NCBI GenBank assembly: GCA_018340805.1 | Contig: JACMZG010001914.1 | Span: 27,295,132-27,359,131, forward strand | Direction of reading: 5' to 3' | Source: Microvelia longipes | Lineage: Eukaryota; Arthropoda; Insecta; Hemiptera; Veliidae | DNA length: 64,000 nt | Part shown: in pieces, positions 36,260 through 47,666 of the stretch | Numbering within the stretch: the stretch's first letter is position 1 | Layout: every line of letters begins with the position of its first letter | Notes under the pieces: generated by a model | The model's database searches: none | Told to the model about the DNA's origin: nothing | What the model saw: only the letters and a program-made list of their open reading frames with translations | Position numbers and translations under genes: made by a program

Positions 36260-36395
36260 AACCTTTCTTCACCTATTACCATATGATATTAAAATTAATA
36301 TCATATGATATTAAATTAAAATTATCTTTATATAAATAAAGATAATTTAAAATTTAGCCAAAAGGCTAAATTTTTACTTCGTCAAGAAAAAGGTT
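36260..36395. other. Second cloverleaf-like cluster of three perfect hairpins
   Basis: Hairpins: 36281-36306 (ATATGATATTA / TAATATCATAT), 36321-36346 (ATTATCTTTAT / ATAAAGATAAT) and 36350-36373 (AAATTTAGCC / GGCTAAATTT). They may be closed by an outer stem, AACCTTTCTT (36260) with AAGAAAAAGGTT (36384), which needs a two-base bulge. Confidence 0.7.
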
Positions 36396-36886
36396 GAATA
36401 TTATTTGACATTGATTCTAAATATTTACTGATTGGTATTTAAATTTGTACAATATGGTTTCCACGCAGCGTGAGATCTTGGCTCAAACATTGCAAATCTT
36501 ACAAACACATATGAGCTCATTTTTTCCTTATAATGTTCAAGTTTAATAAAGCATGTGAAAACCGAGTCTATTATGTGTTAAGATGGCTAAATATGTTGAA
36601 ATATCCGTGTTATGCAAAATATCCTGCTTGTCGTCCTGGTCTTGACAGCGGAGGATGACACCCGTTATGTCAAGTTATGTCAGCAACTCATTGTGTCTTG
36701 TAGGATATGTTATCTGTAATTTGCTTGACAATATCTCGGTCACAAACTCATAAGGTTAGTTACTTTGTTCCAGATCCTGATTTCTGTTGTTTTTATTTTC
36801 TTTGTAAATAATACGAACGAACGACTTACAAACTAGATATTAAATACGTTCGGATCTTCCGGGTTGATTTTTATAATATATTTGTT
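36396..36886. other. Left flank of the giant foldback; no gene
   Basis: Nothing coding. It contains another AACGAACGAC near 36815, like the tip of the foldback arm. Confidence 0.5.
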
Positions 36887-39727
36887 GAACGAACGTAAGT
36901 GAGTTCTTACATTTCAGAAGATTGGGACGGCGCGTTTGTTTGTGTGTTTGTGTGTTTGTGTGTTTGTTTGTACGTGTCGCGATAACTGCCGTAAAAATTG
37001 ACCGATTTTGATAAAATTTTGTATACAGGTAAAACTAATTATGTGTCAGAGCTGTATAGTTTTTGGTAATATTCCGAAAAATATTTTCAAAATGGCAGCC
37101 AAAATGGCGGACCGGATAAAAAATTTTGAGCGAAAAAATCGTGTTGTATATCGTTTGAAAGCTCTTAAAGAGTAGAAAAAGAAAATATATGTTTCATGGT
37201 CAAAATTTAAAAATTTTTTGAAAAATTTAAAAATGGCGGCTAAAATAATGAACCCAAAAAATTTAAAATTGAAGGAATAACTCGAGTAATATATCGTTGT
37301 AAAGCTCTTGATTAGTAGAACAAAAAATGTTATATACTAAATTCCGAAAAATTCAACATGGCGGCCATAATTTAATATAATAATTAGTTTTTACTAATTT
37401 TATAAGAATTTACAAGATAAAGATCTATTGTAATATACTTTAGATACTTTTATACAAGTAAAATTAACTATATGTCAGAGCTGTATAGTTTTTGGTAATA
37501 TTCCGAAAAATATATTCAAAATGGCGGCCAATATGGCGGACCGGATAAAAATTTTTTGAGCAAAAAATCGTGTTGTATATCGTTTAAAAGCTCTTAAAGA
37601 GTAAAAAAGAAAATATATTTCATGGTCAACATTTCAAATTTTTTATTAATTTAAAAATGGCGGCTAAAATAATAAACTCAAAAAAATAAATTTAAAGCGA
37701 GCCTTCTTTTACCATTTATTATTATAAAATATACGCGAGCCTTTTTTAATATGCATTAATATTAAATATAAGCAATCTAGCGAGCGAAGCGAGCCTATTT
37801 TAACGTTGTATTAGCAATCTACGAGCGAAGCGAGCCTTTTTACTATGCATTAATATTAAATATAAGCAATCTAGCGAGCGAAGCGAGCCTTTTTTACAAT
37901 ATAAGCAACTAGCGAGCGAAGCGAGCCTTTTTTACTTGTATTATTATAAATATAAGCAATCTAGCGAGCGAAGCGAGCCTTTTTTTACTTGCATTAATAT
38001 TAAATATAAGCAATCTAGCGAGCGAAGCGAGCCTTTTTTACTATATTTTATTATAAATATAGCAATCTAGCGAGCGAAGAGCGATAAATATAAGCAACTA
38101 GCGAGCGAAGCGAGCCTTTTTTACTATGCATTAATATTAAATATAAGCAATCTAGCGAGCGAAGCGAGCCTTTTTACGCAATCTAGCGAGCGAAGCGAGC
38201 CTTTTTAACGCAATCTAGCGAGCGAAGCGAGCCTTTTTTACAATATATTTTATTATAAATATAAGCAATCTAGCGAGCGAAGCGAGCCTATTTTTAACGT
38301 TGTATTATTATAAATATAAGCAATCTAGCGAGCGAAGCGAGCCTTTTTTACTATGCATAATATTTAATATAAGCAATCTAGCGAGCGAAGCGAGCCTTTT
38401 ACTATGTATATTATAAATATACGCAATCTAGCGAGCGCGCAATCTAGCGAGCGAGCGAGCCTTTTATTTTTATTATAAATATAAGCAATCTAGCGAGCGA
38501 AGCGAGCCTATTTTTTATTATTATTATAAATATACGCAATCTAGCGAGCGAAGCGAGCCTTGATATTTAGCGAGCGAAGCGAGCCTTTTTTAGCGCAATC
38601 TAGCGAGCGAAGCGAGCCTTTTTTTACATTTATTATTATAAATATACGCAATCAAGCGAGCGAAGCGAGCCTTTTTTACTATGCATTAATTAAATATACC
38701 AATCTAGCGAGCGAAGCGAGCCTATTTTTAACGTTGTATTATTATAAATATAAGCAATCTAGCGAGCGAAGCGAGCCTTTTTACCATTATATTTAAATAA
38801 GCAATCTAGCGAGCAAAGCGAGCCTTTTTATATGTATTATTATAAATATACGCAATCTAGCGAGCGAAGCGAGCCTCTTTTATTTGCATCAATATAAATC
38901 TACGCAATCTAGCGAGCGAAGCGAGCCCTATTCACAATATATTTTATTATAAATATAAGCAATCTAGCGAGCAAAGCGAGCCTATTTTTAACGTTGTATT
39001 ATATAAATCTACGCAATCTAGCGAGCGAAAGCGAGCCTTTTTTACATTATTATTATAAATACGCAATCAAGCGAGCGAAGCGAGCCTTTTTTTATATGCC
39101 TACGCAATCTAGCGAGCGAAGCGAGCCTTTTTTACAATATATTTTATTATAAATATAAGCAATCTAGCGAGCGAAGCGAGCCTTTTTTACTATGCATTAA
39201 TTATAAATCTACGCAATCTAGCGAGCGAAGCGAGCCTTTTTACTATTTATTATTATAAATATACGCAATCAAGCGAGCGAAGCGAGCCTTTTATGCATTA
39301 AATATAAAATTACGCAATCTAACGAGCGAAGCGACCTTTTTACTTTATTATTATAATATAAGCATGCTAGCGAGCGTAGCGACCTTTTTTATATTATTTA
39401 TATTAATATTATTATAAAAATACGCAATCAGCGAGCGAAGCGAGCCTTTTATGCATTAATAAAATCTACGCAATCTAACGAGCGAAGCGAGCCTTTTTTT
39501 AACTTTGTATTATTATAAATATAAGCAATCTAGCGAGCGTAGCGACCTTTTTTTACTATGTAAATGTTAAAGATACCTAAACTAGCAAGCGATGCGAGCC
39601 TTTTTGAGTTTATACTTTAAAATAGTATAGCATCCGAATGTTTTGATGAACTCATTTCGCTTGTTTTAAATTAATATTTTTTTTATGAATTCTTTGCCGT
39701 GAGTTCTTGATGCAACGCATTACTAGT
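36887..39727 (+). repeat. Left arm of the giant foldback
   Basis: The tip carries CGATAACTGCCGTAAAAATT after the GTTTGTGT run. A segment with CAGAGCTGTATAGTTTTTGG, ATGGCGGACCGGAT and TCGTGTTGTATATCGTTT occurs twice (about 37043-37260 and 37468-37690), separated by a third, related AACATGGCGGCC segment. The array follows. Confidence 0.85.
37690..39600 (+). repeat. Left tandem array of the GCGAGCGAAGCGAGCC motif
   Basis: I count 39 copies by eye, mostly CTAGCGAGCGAAGCGAGCC, with variants GCGAGCAAAGCGAGCC, GCGAGCGTAGCGACC and GCAAGCGATGCGAGCC. Spacers of 10 to 50 bases are AT-rich and fall into a few types (ACTATGCATTAATATTAAA, AACGTTGTATTATTATAAA, ACAATATATTTTATTATAAA), each ending ATAAGCAAT or ATACGCAAT. 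Translations such as SSERSEPF come from the repeat and are not proteins. Confidence 0.9.
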
Positions 39728-39949
39728 ATAATATGTTGTTGGTAGTTTGCGACGCGATATTTCTATAACTTTCATTACAAAAAAAATGTTGGCTAGCTGT
39801 AACACGACCTTTAAACGGAAAACGTTTAAAGCTGCTTCATTTTAAAAAGTGTTTTTAAATTATCCGAGTTAAGAATGCAAGTTTTAAACATCCTAATATC
39901 TTCAACTATAGTATAGCATGTATAGTAGGAATACTATACAGTTATAATA

Positions 39950-40076
39950 AGTTGACAGCGTGGGAAAACGGTGTTGCGGAACCAATGAGATTGGCCTGAT
40001 ATGAAATTGGGGGCTTGGTTTAACATTCAGGACTAACTTCATTGGCTCCACCGCATATTTTCCTACGCTGTCAACT
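39950..40076. mobile_element. Small MITE nested in the foldback centre
   Basis: AGTTGACAGCGTGGGAAAA on the left pairs with TTTTCCTACGCTGTCAACT on the right (one mismatch), and CCAATGA with TCATTGG inside. Length about 127 bases. No clear target duplication. Confidence 0.8.
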
Positions 40077-41149
40077 GATTAATAGCCTAAAATAAATCAA
40101 CTCCTCTTTATTTTTGTAGTTTCTTTACAATTTAGATGTAATAAGACTTTAGCCAAAACCGGCTATTTTATGTGGTGCTGAAATATTACCTTTTAAAATG
40201 TTAAAATGTAACCCTTTGGTAGAACGGTTAAGAATTAGACCCTAGCCAATTGAAAGTTTTTTTTTTTGGAACGGCCTGTATAGTAGGGCCATCCCTTCTT
40301 CATGCTATTTTCATTGCCTAAAATAAACCAACTCCACTTAGTTCTGACCATAGAATTTATGGTCGGGGATAAAAACATAAGTACGGTTTAGTTGTTTACA
40401 TAAGATATATTTCGTACGAAAACCGGTCGAAATCTGTGTTACAAAGAGTTCAAAGAACTTAAATTTCTTAAGATTCGTCTGATGTTGTTTGTTTATATTA
40501 TTTCTAAATTTGGTTACAACAGTTAGTTGAAAGAAATTTTAATGAATTTCGTATTTGGCAAGAAGATTCTTGAACCAGTTTTGTTGTCTTGTCTTAATAT
40601 AGAATAAATTCCTTTTAATGGAAGTGTTGGGAAAAATAAATAGGTTTACTAATTTTGAAGTTATGGTTATTGGAGCAATGTAGAATTACAGAATTGTTTT
40701 AATTAAAAAATTTAACTTATAGTATCGAACTCGTCAAATAAGTGCTTTTTGCAGGTAGAACAACTAAATTGTTATTATAAATAATAAGTATTTTATAAAT
40801 GTAATACTTTTGTACATTGTGATAACTTGATTTCTTTTTTATATTGTTTGGTTTTCATGTGATACTTACGTGTCTTTAATGCTTCGTATTTATAACTTAA
40901 CTTTAACTTTTTTTTATAACTTATATACTTGCATATTACTAAGTAGGCAAGTACTGCGAAACAATCTAATAACCAAGTTTGATACAGGGCATACAAAATA
41001 AATACGGCTATAAAGAAAGGGCTAGTTTTACAGGTAATTTTGCTACAAAAAATACGTTGACTATGGTCTTATTTTCTACTATTCTCCTACAAGATTAATC
41101 TTTTTAATTCTTCTGTACTTGTCGATTTAACTACAGAAAATCGACAATT

Positions 41150-41310
41150 GCGGTTACAAATAATAAAGTTATAAATAATAATTATAATGATATAAATAAT
41201 ACTTTATATATAAATAATATAAATAATACTTTATTATTTATAATGATATAAATAATTTTATTTTATAATAATATAAATAATACTTTATTATTTATATTAT
41301 TATAAATAAT
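41150..41310. repeat. AT-only tandem repeat (TATAAATAATACTTTAT type)
   Basis: TATAAATAATACTTTAT recurs at least three times with TATAATGATATAAATAAT links. Confidence 0.85.
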
Positions 41311-43585
41311 AAATAATCCATCGGAAAGATAAGCCAATTTCCTATTAGTCTACTAATAAAAACATTTGCATGTGCAATAAATTGGCATAAATACAATTAT
41401 TTCAAAAATGTAATTTTATCTAAATTTTGAATTGAAGTTTGTAAGGCATTCAGTTTTTCCGGTCGAAAGAGAAACTACCTCATCCACTTTTTTGTAACTG
41501 GATATCTTTTTAGCAAATTTCCTTTGGAAAAAATAGCTAATAGAATGTTAAATTATATGGGTGTTAATTTTAACAGGAGTGGGGACAAGGTGTTTTTTTT
41601 GCAACTTTTTGTTATAAAATTTATTGCTTAGTTTTTTAAACATGTTGAATGTTGAAATTTATTATACTTAATTTCATTTTCTTTAAATTCAATTTTTAAG
41701 ACTATAAATTCATGCCAATTTATGGCCCATACGGATTAATTATTTTATAAAATTAACCTAGCGTCTTACAGCGAATTACCTCAGCTTTTCAATGGAACTA
41801 ATATTTTCAAGCTAGCGGTATAAAAAATTCGCGATATTAGTGAAAATTGGTGATATTAAGTTAAGTCGACTTGTCGTAAAAAATTACCTTATTTTAAGAG
41901 GTTAAAATTCATCCTCGTGGGAGAACGTTTGAGAATCGAACCATAGTTAATTTGTAACTTTTTTTAAATATTAGTTGAACAGTCTCTTTTTTTGCCGTTT
42001 TTATTTTCCACAGCCTGTATTGTAGAAAAAAAAGATCTGTGGAGTCTACAATGAAAAGAAAAATAAGATAATAAAGATAAAATAAGATATTTCTTCCCAG
42101 ATGTATAATTTTAACGTAAAATACAAATATTTGAATTTAGTCAATGGACTGATAATAGCCAGAGCCTATCCTGTTAAGACAGTTAAAAACAAAGAATAAA
42201 TTAAATTTTCGAAGAAAATGTAGCTTATATTTTTATAATTCGGTATTTTTTTAAAATATTTTGTTTAATTGTTTATTTTATCAAGTATCCGGTTAAATAA
42301 GGAAAAAGTTAAATATGATTATGACATCATTACTTAATTTTTTTTATTAGACTTAGATCATAAAACCCCTAAGGCCAGGGATTACCTACTTAAATTTGAA
42401 AATTAAAAATCGTGGAATATTTTAACTTTTTCTTATTTTAAATCCATTAACGCATAAAATTTGTTAAACAAATTAATGATAATAAAAGATGTGAATAAGT
42501 ATGAAATAAGAAGTAAGATAAAAATAATAAATAAATCATAGAATAATTACAGAGGATACTAAGATAACATCCATAGGTTTTTATGGAGTTGCTAATGTCA
42601 AGGATTTTACCATACTATAGTACGAGTATTTGATTAATACGATTATTGATAATTATTACTAATTCTTGTAACTCTGCCCTGTTACTGTAGGTTTTCCAAG
42701 AAGGTCTATAAGCACCATTCACAAGACTCTCTCGTTAACGAGAGGGGACTAATTTATTTATACTGAAACAAATGTGATTGTTAGCAAATAGAATGTAGTC
42801 AGTCCATAGAATGTATTTCGAGCCCATTCTTTGTAAACACGCTATCTTTTGAACTGAACGAATGAATATTTTTTAATCAAACTTGGTACAAAATTCAATC
42901 TTGGGTAGTACACGAACCCTATTCAAAACCAGGTTTTTGTAACGTCATCAACCCGATTTGCTAAGCCAATATTTAAAAAAAAAGTAAAATTCAATGTAAA
43001 AATTGTGTTTTTGGGATGATGAATCGAATAAAACAGGTCCAGATTTAATACAACCACTTTAAGTGACACAAAGTGACCCTAAAAGTTTAACAAATCGTGG
43101 TTAATAACATGAAATTTAAAAATACAGTAGGCAAACAACAAATGTCGTGTGGGGAGTCGTTTTAAATATTTCTTAGTTCTCTAAGTAGAAGTAAAATTGT
43201 TAGGAGTCGATGCGAGTATAGTTTTGATCAACCTATATGGTATAAAACTGCGTATTCCTTTAAAAAGTTCACGTAAATTGTCAGATAAGTAAAAGTGCTA
43301 GTGTACCGTCTATTAAGCGTACACCGAAAACCTAAGCAAGTACCGAATTGGTGCGCAAAAAAGCAACCAATCCAAAGGAAATTGGTTCTGCTTAGGAACC
43401 ACTGGAACAGAATTATTTTGTAAATATGCTGCCTTAAATGGCAAATTTATATGCTCTTATAATTTAAGCGGATATGTAAGGATTCCTTATTCCATGATTG
43501 GCAGCCTCTTTTTATATCGATATGATACACTTGAGAACCGGATTTAAAATATAACTTATGTTAATAGATATTTGACAGAATATAA

Positions 43586-46500
43586 ACTAGTAATGCGTTG
43601 CATCAAGAACTCACGGCAAAGAATTCATAAAAAAAATATTAATTTAAAACAAGCGAAATGAGTTCATCAAAACATTCGGATGCTATACTATTTTAAAGTA
43701 TAAACTCAAAAAGGCTCGCATCGCTTGCTAGTTTAGGTATCTTTAACATTTACATAGTAAAAAAAGGTCGCTACGCTCGCTAGATTGCTTATATTTATAA
43801 TAATACAAAGTTAAAAAAGGCTCGCTTCGCTCGTTAGATTGCGTAGATTTATATTAATGCATAAAAGGCTCGCTTCGCTCGCTTGATTGCGTATATTTAT
43901 AATAATATACCGTATATTTATAATAAATAAAAAAAGGTCGCTACGCTCGCTAGATTGCTTATATTTATAATAATACAAAGTTAAAAAGGCTCGCTCGCTC
44001 GTTAGATTGCGTAGATTTATAATAATGCATAAAAGGCTCGCTTCGCTCGCTTGATTGCGTATATTTATAATAATAAATAGTAAAAAAGGCTCGCTTCGCT
44101 CGCTAGATTGCGTAGATTTATATTCATGCATAGTAAAAAAGGCTCGCTTCGCTCGCTAGATTGCTTATATTTATAATAAAATATATTGTAAAAAGGCTCG
44201 CTTCGCTCGCTAGATTGCGTAGATTTATATTAATGCATATTAAAAAAGGCTCGCTTCGCTCGCTTGATTGCGTATTTTATAATAATAAATGTAAAAGAAG
44301 GCTCGCTTCGCTCGCTAGATTGCGTAGATTTATAATAATACAACGTTAAAAATAGGCTCGCTTTGCTCGCTAGATTGCTTATATTTATAATAAAATATAT
44401 TGTGAATAGGGCTCGCTTCGCTCGCTAGATTGCGTAGATTTATATTGATGCAAATAAAAGAGGCTCGCTTCGCTCGCTAGATTGCGTATATTTATAATAA
44501 TACATAGTAAAGAAGGCTCGCTTTGCTCGCTAGATTGCTTATATTAAATATTATGCATAGTAAAAAAGGCTCGCTTCGCTCGCTAGATTGCTTATATTTA
44601 TAATAATACAACGTTAAAAATAGGCTCGCTTCGCTCGCTAGATTGCGTAGATTTATATTAATGCATAGTAAAAAAGGCTCGCTTCCCTCGCTTGATTGCG
44701 TATATTTATAATAATAAATGGTAAAAAAAGGCTCGCTTCGCTCGCTAGATTGCGTATCTTTATAATAATAAATGTAAAAGAAGGCTTGCTTCGCTCGCTA
44801 GATTGCGTATCTTTATAATAATAAATGTAAAAGAAGGCTCGCTTCGCTCGCTAGATTGCGTAGATTTATAATAATACAACGTTAAAAATAGGCTCGCTTG
44901 CTCGCTAGATTGCTTATATTTATAATAAAATATATTGCTCGCTTCGCTCGCTAGATTGCGTAGATTTATATTGATGCAAATAAAAGAGGCTCGCTAGATT
45001 GCGTATATTTATAATATTACATAGTAAAGAAGGCTCGCTTCGCTCGCTAGATTGCTTATATTAAATATTAATGCATAGTAAAAAAGGCTCGCTTCGCTCG
45101 CTAGATTGCTTATATTTATAATAATACAACGTTAAAAATAGGCTCGCTTCGCTCGCTAGATTGCTTATATTTATAAAAAATATATTGTAAAAAGGCTCGC
45201 TTCGCTCGCTAGATTGCTTATATTTATAATAATATATTAAAAATAGGCTCGCTTCGCTCGCTAGTTTGCTTATATTTATAATAATATACATATTAAAAAG
45301 GCTCGCTTCGCTCGCTAGATTGCTTATATTTAATATTAATGCATAGTAAAAAAGGCTCGCTTCGCTCGCTAGATTGCTTATATTTATAATAATACAACGT
45401 TAAAAATAGGCTCGCTTCGCTCGCTAGATTGCTTATATTTATAATAAGTAAAAAGGGCTCGCTTCGCTCGCTAGATTGCTTATATTTAATATTAATGCAT
45501 AGTAAAAAAGGCTCGCTTCGCTCGCTAGATTGCTTATATTTATAATAATACACGTTAAAATAGGCTCGCTTCGCTCGCTAGTTTGCTTATATTTATAATA
45601 AATAATATTAAAAAGGCTCGCTTCGCTCGCTAGATTGCTTATATTTAATATTAATGCATAGTAAAAAAGGCTCGCTTCGCTCGCTAGATTGCTTATATTT
45701 ATAATAATACAACGTTAAAAATAGGCTCGCTTCGCTCGCTAGATTGCTTATATTTAATATTAATGCATATTAAAAAGGCTCGCGTATATTTATAATAATA
45801 AATGGTAAAAAGAAGGCTCGCTTTAAATTTTATTTTTTTGAGTTTATTATTTTAGCCGCCATTTTTAAATTAATAAAAAATTTGAAATGTTGACCATGAA
45901 AAATTTTCTTTTTCTACTCTTTAAGAGCTTTTAAACGATATACAACACGATTTTTTGCTCAAAAATTTTTATCCGGTCCGCCATATTGGCCGCCATTTTG
46001 AATATATTTTTCGGAATATTACCAAAAACTATACAGCTCTGACATATAGTTAATTTTACTTATAAAAGTATCTAAAGTATATTACAATAGATCTTTATCT
46101 TGTAAATTCTTATAAAATTAGTAAAAACTAATTATTATATTAAATTATGGCCGCCATGTTGAATTTTTCGGAATTTAGTATATAACATTTTTTGTCTACT
46201 AATCAAGAGCTTTACAACGATATATTACTCGAGTTATTCCTTCAATTTTAAATTTTTTGGTTCATTATTTTAGCCGCCATTTTTAAATTTTTCAAAAAAT
46301 TTTTAAATTTTGACCATGAAACATATATTCTCTTTTTGTACTCTTTAAGAGCTTTCAAACGATATACAACACGATTTTTTCGCTCGAAATTTTTTTTTTA
46401 TCCGGTCCGCCATTTTGGCTGCCATTTGAAAATATTTTTCGGAATATTACCAAAAACTATACAGCTCTGACACATAATTAGTTTTACCTGTATACAAAAT

Positions 46501-46629
46501 TTTATCAAAATCGGTCAATTTTTACGGCAGTTATCGCGACACGTACAAACAAACACACAAACACACAAACACACAAACAAACGCGCCGTCCCAATCTTCT
46601 GAAATGTAAGAACTCACTTACGTTCGTTC
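43586..46629 (-). repeat. Right arm of the giant foldback
   Basis: Inverted copy of the left arm, about 200 bases longer because the array holds a different number and order of units. The outer region (45830-46629) mirrors 36887-37690, with small differences such as a longer A/T run near 46390. Confidence 0.85.
43705..45830 (-). repeat. Right tandem array (GGCTCGCTTCGCTCGC on the plus strand)
   Basis: About 40 copies with the same variants as in the left array, including GGTCGCTACGCTCGC near the inner end. Open frames at 43811-44131, 44161-44349, 45061-45291 and 45293-45553 are translations of the array. Confidence 0.9.
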
Positions 46630-47305
46630 AAAGATGTAATATTGTGTCAACTATTCATGTTTTGCAAAAATAGGTTGTATCAAATTATATTTAAAGATAT
46701 TAATTGCAAAACCGTATGTTTTTTTTAAATTTTATGTCTCAATACACGCATTTTTATCGGATTAAGTTAACCAAGATTTTCTTTTAAGTTTATTATCCAT
46801 ACGATTTTTTCTCTCTTATTTTTCTATGTTCAACGGCTAGTTTCACAAGACGTTTGCTTTGAAAACCAGTGAACTATGATAACCCGTACTCTTAACGACT
46901 TCCAAAATAATTCTCTTCACAAAAATTCTGAAAGTCATTTAAAAATTTCCTTTAAAATTGACCTTATCTCTTGATTACTTTGAACTTTTAAGATATTTAT
47001 CCTTCAATTTTTTCAAAATTTTTTATTCTTTTACAATTTAATTTTTCTTTTTAACCTTGAAATAATCGATTAAACTCAAAGATAATCTATAGTTAAAGAT
47101 AATTAACACATAATAGGTAAAGAAAATTAATAAATTATGTTTTATTAGTGAAAAGAAAATTAGAAGGGGCGTTGCCGTAAGAAGGTTGCGACCTTGCAAC
47201 TCGCCTACTACTCTTTACTGCGACCTATTGCTTAACCTCTACTTAACCGTAAGAAATTTATAAAATAACAACTTACGAGATTATAATTTCTTTTATTTGT
47301 TAAAG
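46630..47305. other. Right flank of the giant foldback; no gene
   Basis: AT-rich. Small inverted repeat near 47175-47205 (AAGGTTGCGACCTTGCAAC). Confidence 0.45.
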
Positions 47306-47495
47306 TTCAAGATTTTTATCTATATGGTTCGTTATGAGTCATCAAGTATGATGAATGAATTGGAGACAAAATTGAATGAAATATTGGCTTTAATACTTGG
47401 AAGAATTTGTCCTCCAGTTGTCGGCATGGAAAATGGACTCTCATCTGTCATTTTAACTTCATTTATTAAATTTTGTTTTGAATGCTTAAATAGGT
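47306..47495 (+). other. Candidate coding exon, unrecognised
   Basis: Open from an AG (after TTTATTTGTTAAAG) to a good donor, GTAAGTT at 47496. The reading includes MVRYESSSMMNELETKLNEI, then LALILGRICPPVVGMENG, then SVILTSFIKFCFECLNR. Amino-acid make-up is more protein-like than most open frames here, with a helical Leu/Ile pattern. I do not recognise the family. Joining it to the next candidates by phase did not work cleanly. Chance remains possible in a window with dozens of open frames this long. Confidence 0.3.
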
Positions 47496-47666
47496 GTAAG
47501 TTATTTTTTAACTTATACCATTTTACTTAATATTCATCAGAATATGATGCTTATCAGGTTTTTCAGATAATGGAAATGGAAGGGGGGGGGGGTAGAGGGA
47601 AATTGGTTCTGATTGGCTTTCGGATTTTTCTTTGTTTGATCCAAGTTAGATTTTTTAGTTTCCACT

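Larger units (their letters stand above)
39728..43585. other. Unique centre of the giant foldback; no gene recognised
   Basis: 3.86 kb of AT-rich DNA. The longest open frame is 67 codons (40793-40996, -) with no domain. It holds a small MITE (39950-40076), AT-only repeats (41150-41310), and two related segments near 40200 and 41905 (GGTAGAACGGTTAAGAAT.. and GGGAGAACGTTTGAGAATCG), each followed by ACAGCCTGTAT or ACGGCCTGTAT. No transposase or other element-encoded protein is visible. Confidence 0.6.
36887..46629. mobile_element. Giant foldback element, 9.7 kb, long inverted arms with tandem arrays
   Basis: GAACGAACG at 36887 and CGTTCGTTC ending at 46629 are the tips of two inverted arms. The inner limits are ACTAGT at 39727 and ACTAGT at 43586. 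The last 190 bases of the inner ends are practically identical, and the outer 300 bases differ at only a handful of places. Each arm has, from tip inward, a (GTTTGTGT)n run, a segment present twice, and then about 40 motif copies. Long arms filled with tandem repeats around a unique centre resemble Drosophila Foldback and Galileo elements. I find no transposase and no target duplication. An inverted duplication of a satellite block is the alternative. Confidence 0.8.

Noticed and set aside
38560..38796. Open frames rich in SSERSEPF in the foldback arrays (also 43811-44131, 44161-44349, 45061-45291, 45293-45553)
   Set aside because: They are translations of the short motif and its spacers on either strand, with irregular unit lengths that break the frame. 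No start context, domain or splice support.
36887..46629. CRISPR array
   Set aside because: The arrays have short motifs with variable spacers, but the motif is only about 16 bases, spacers are repeated AT-rich types instead of unique, the array is mirrored in inverted arms, and the DNA is eukaryotic.
36881..46640. Target-site duplication around the giant foldback
   Set aside because: Left flank TATATTTGTT and right flank AAAGATGTAA share no convincing direct repeat of 7 to 9 bases.
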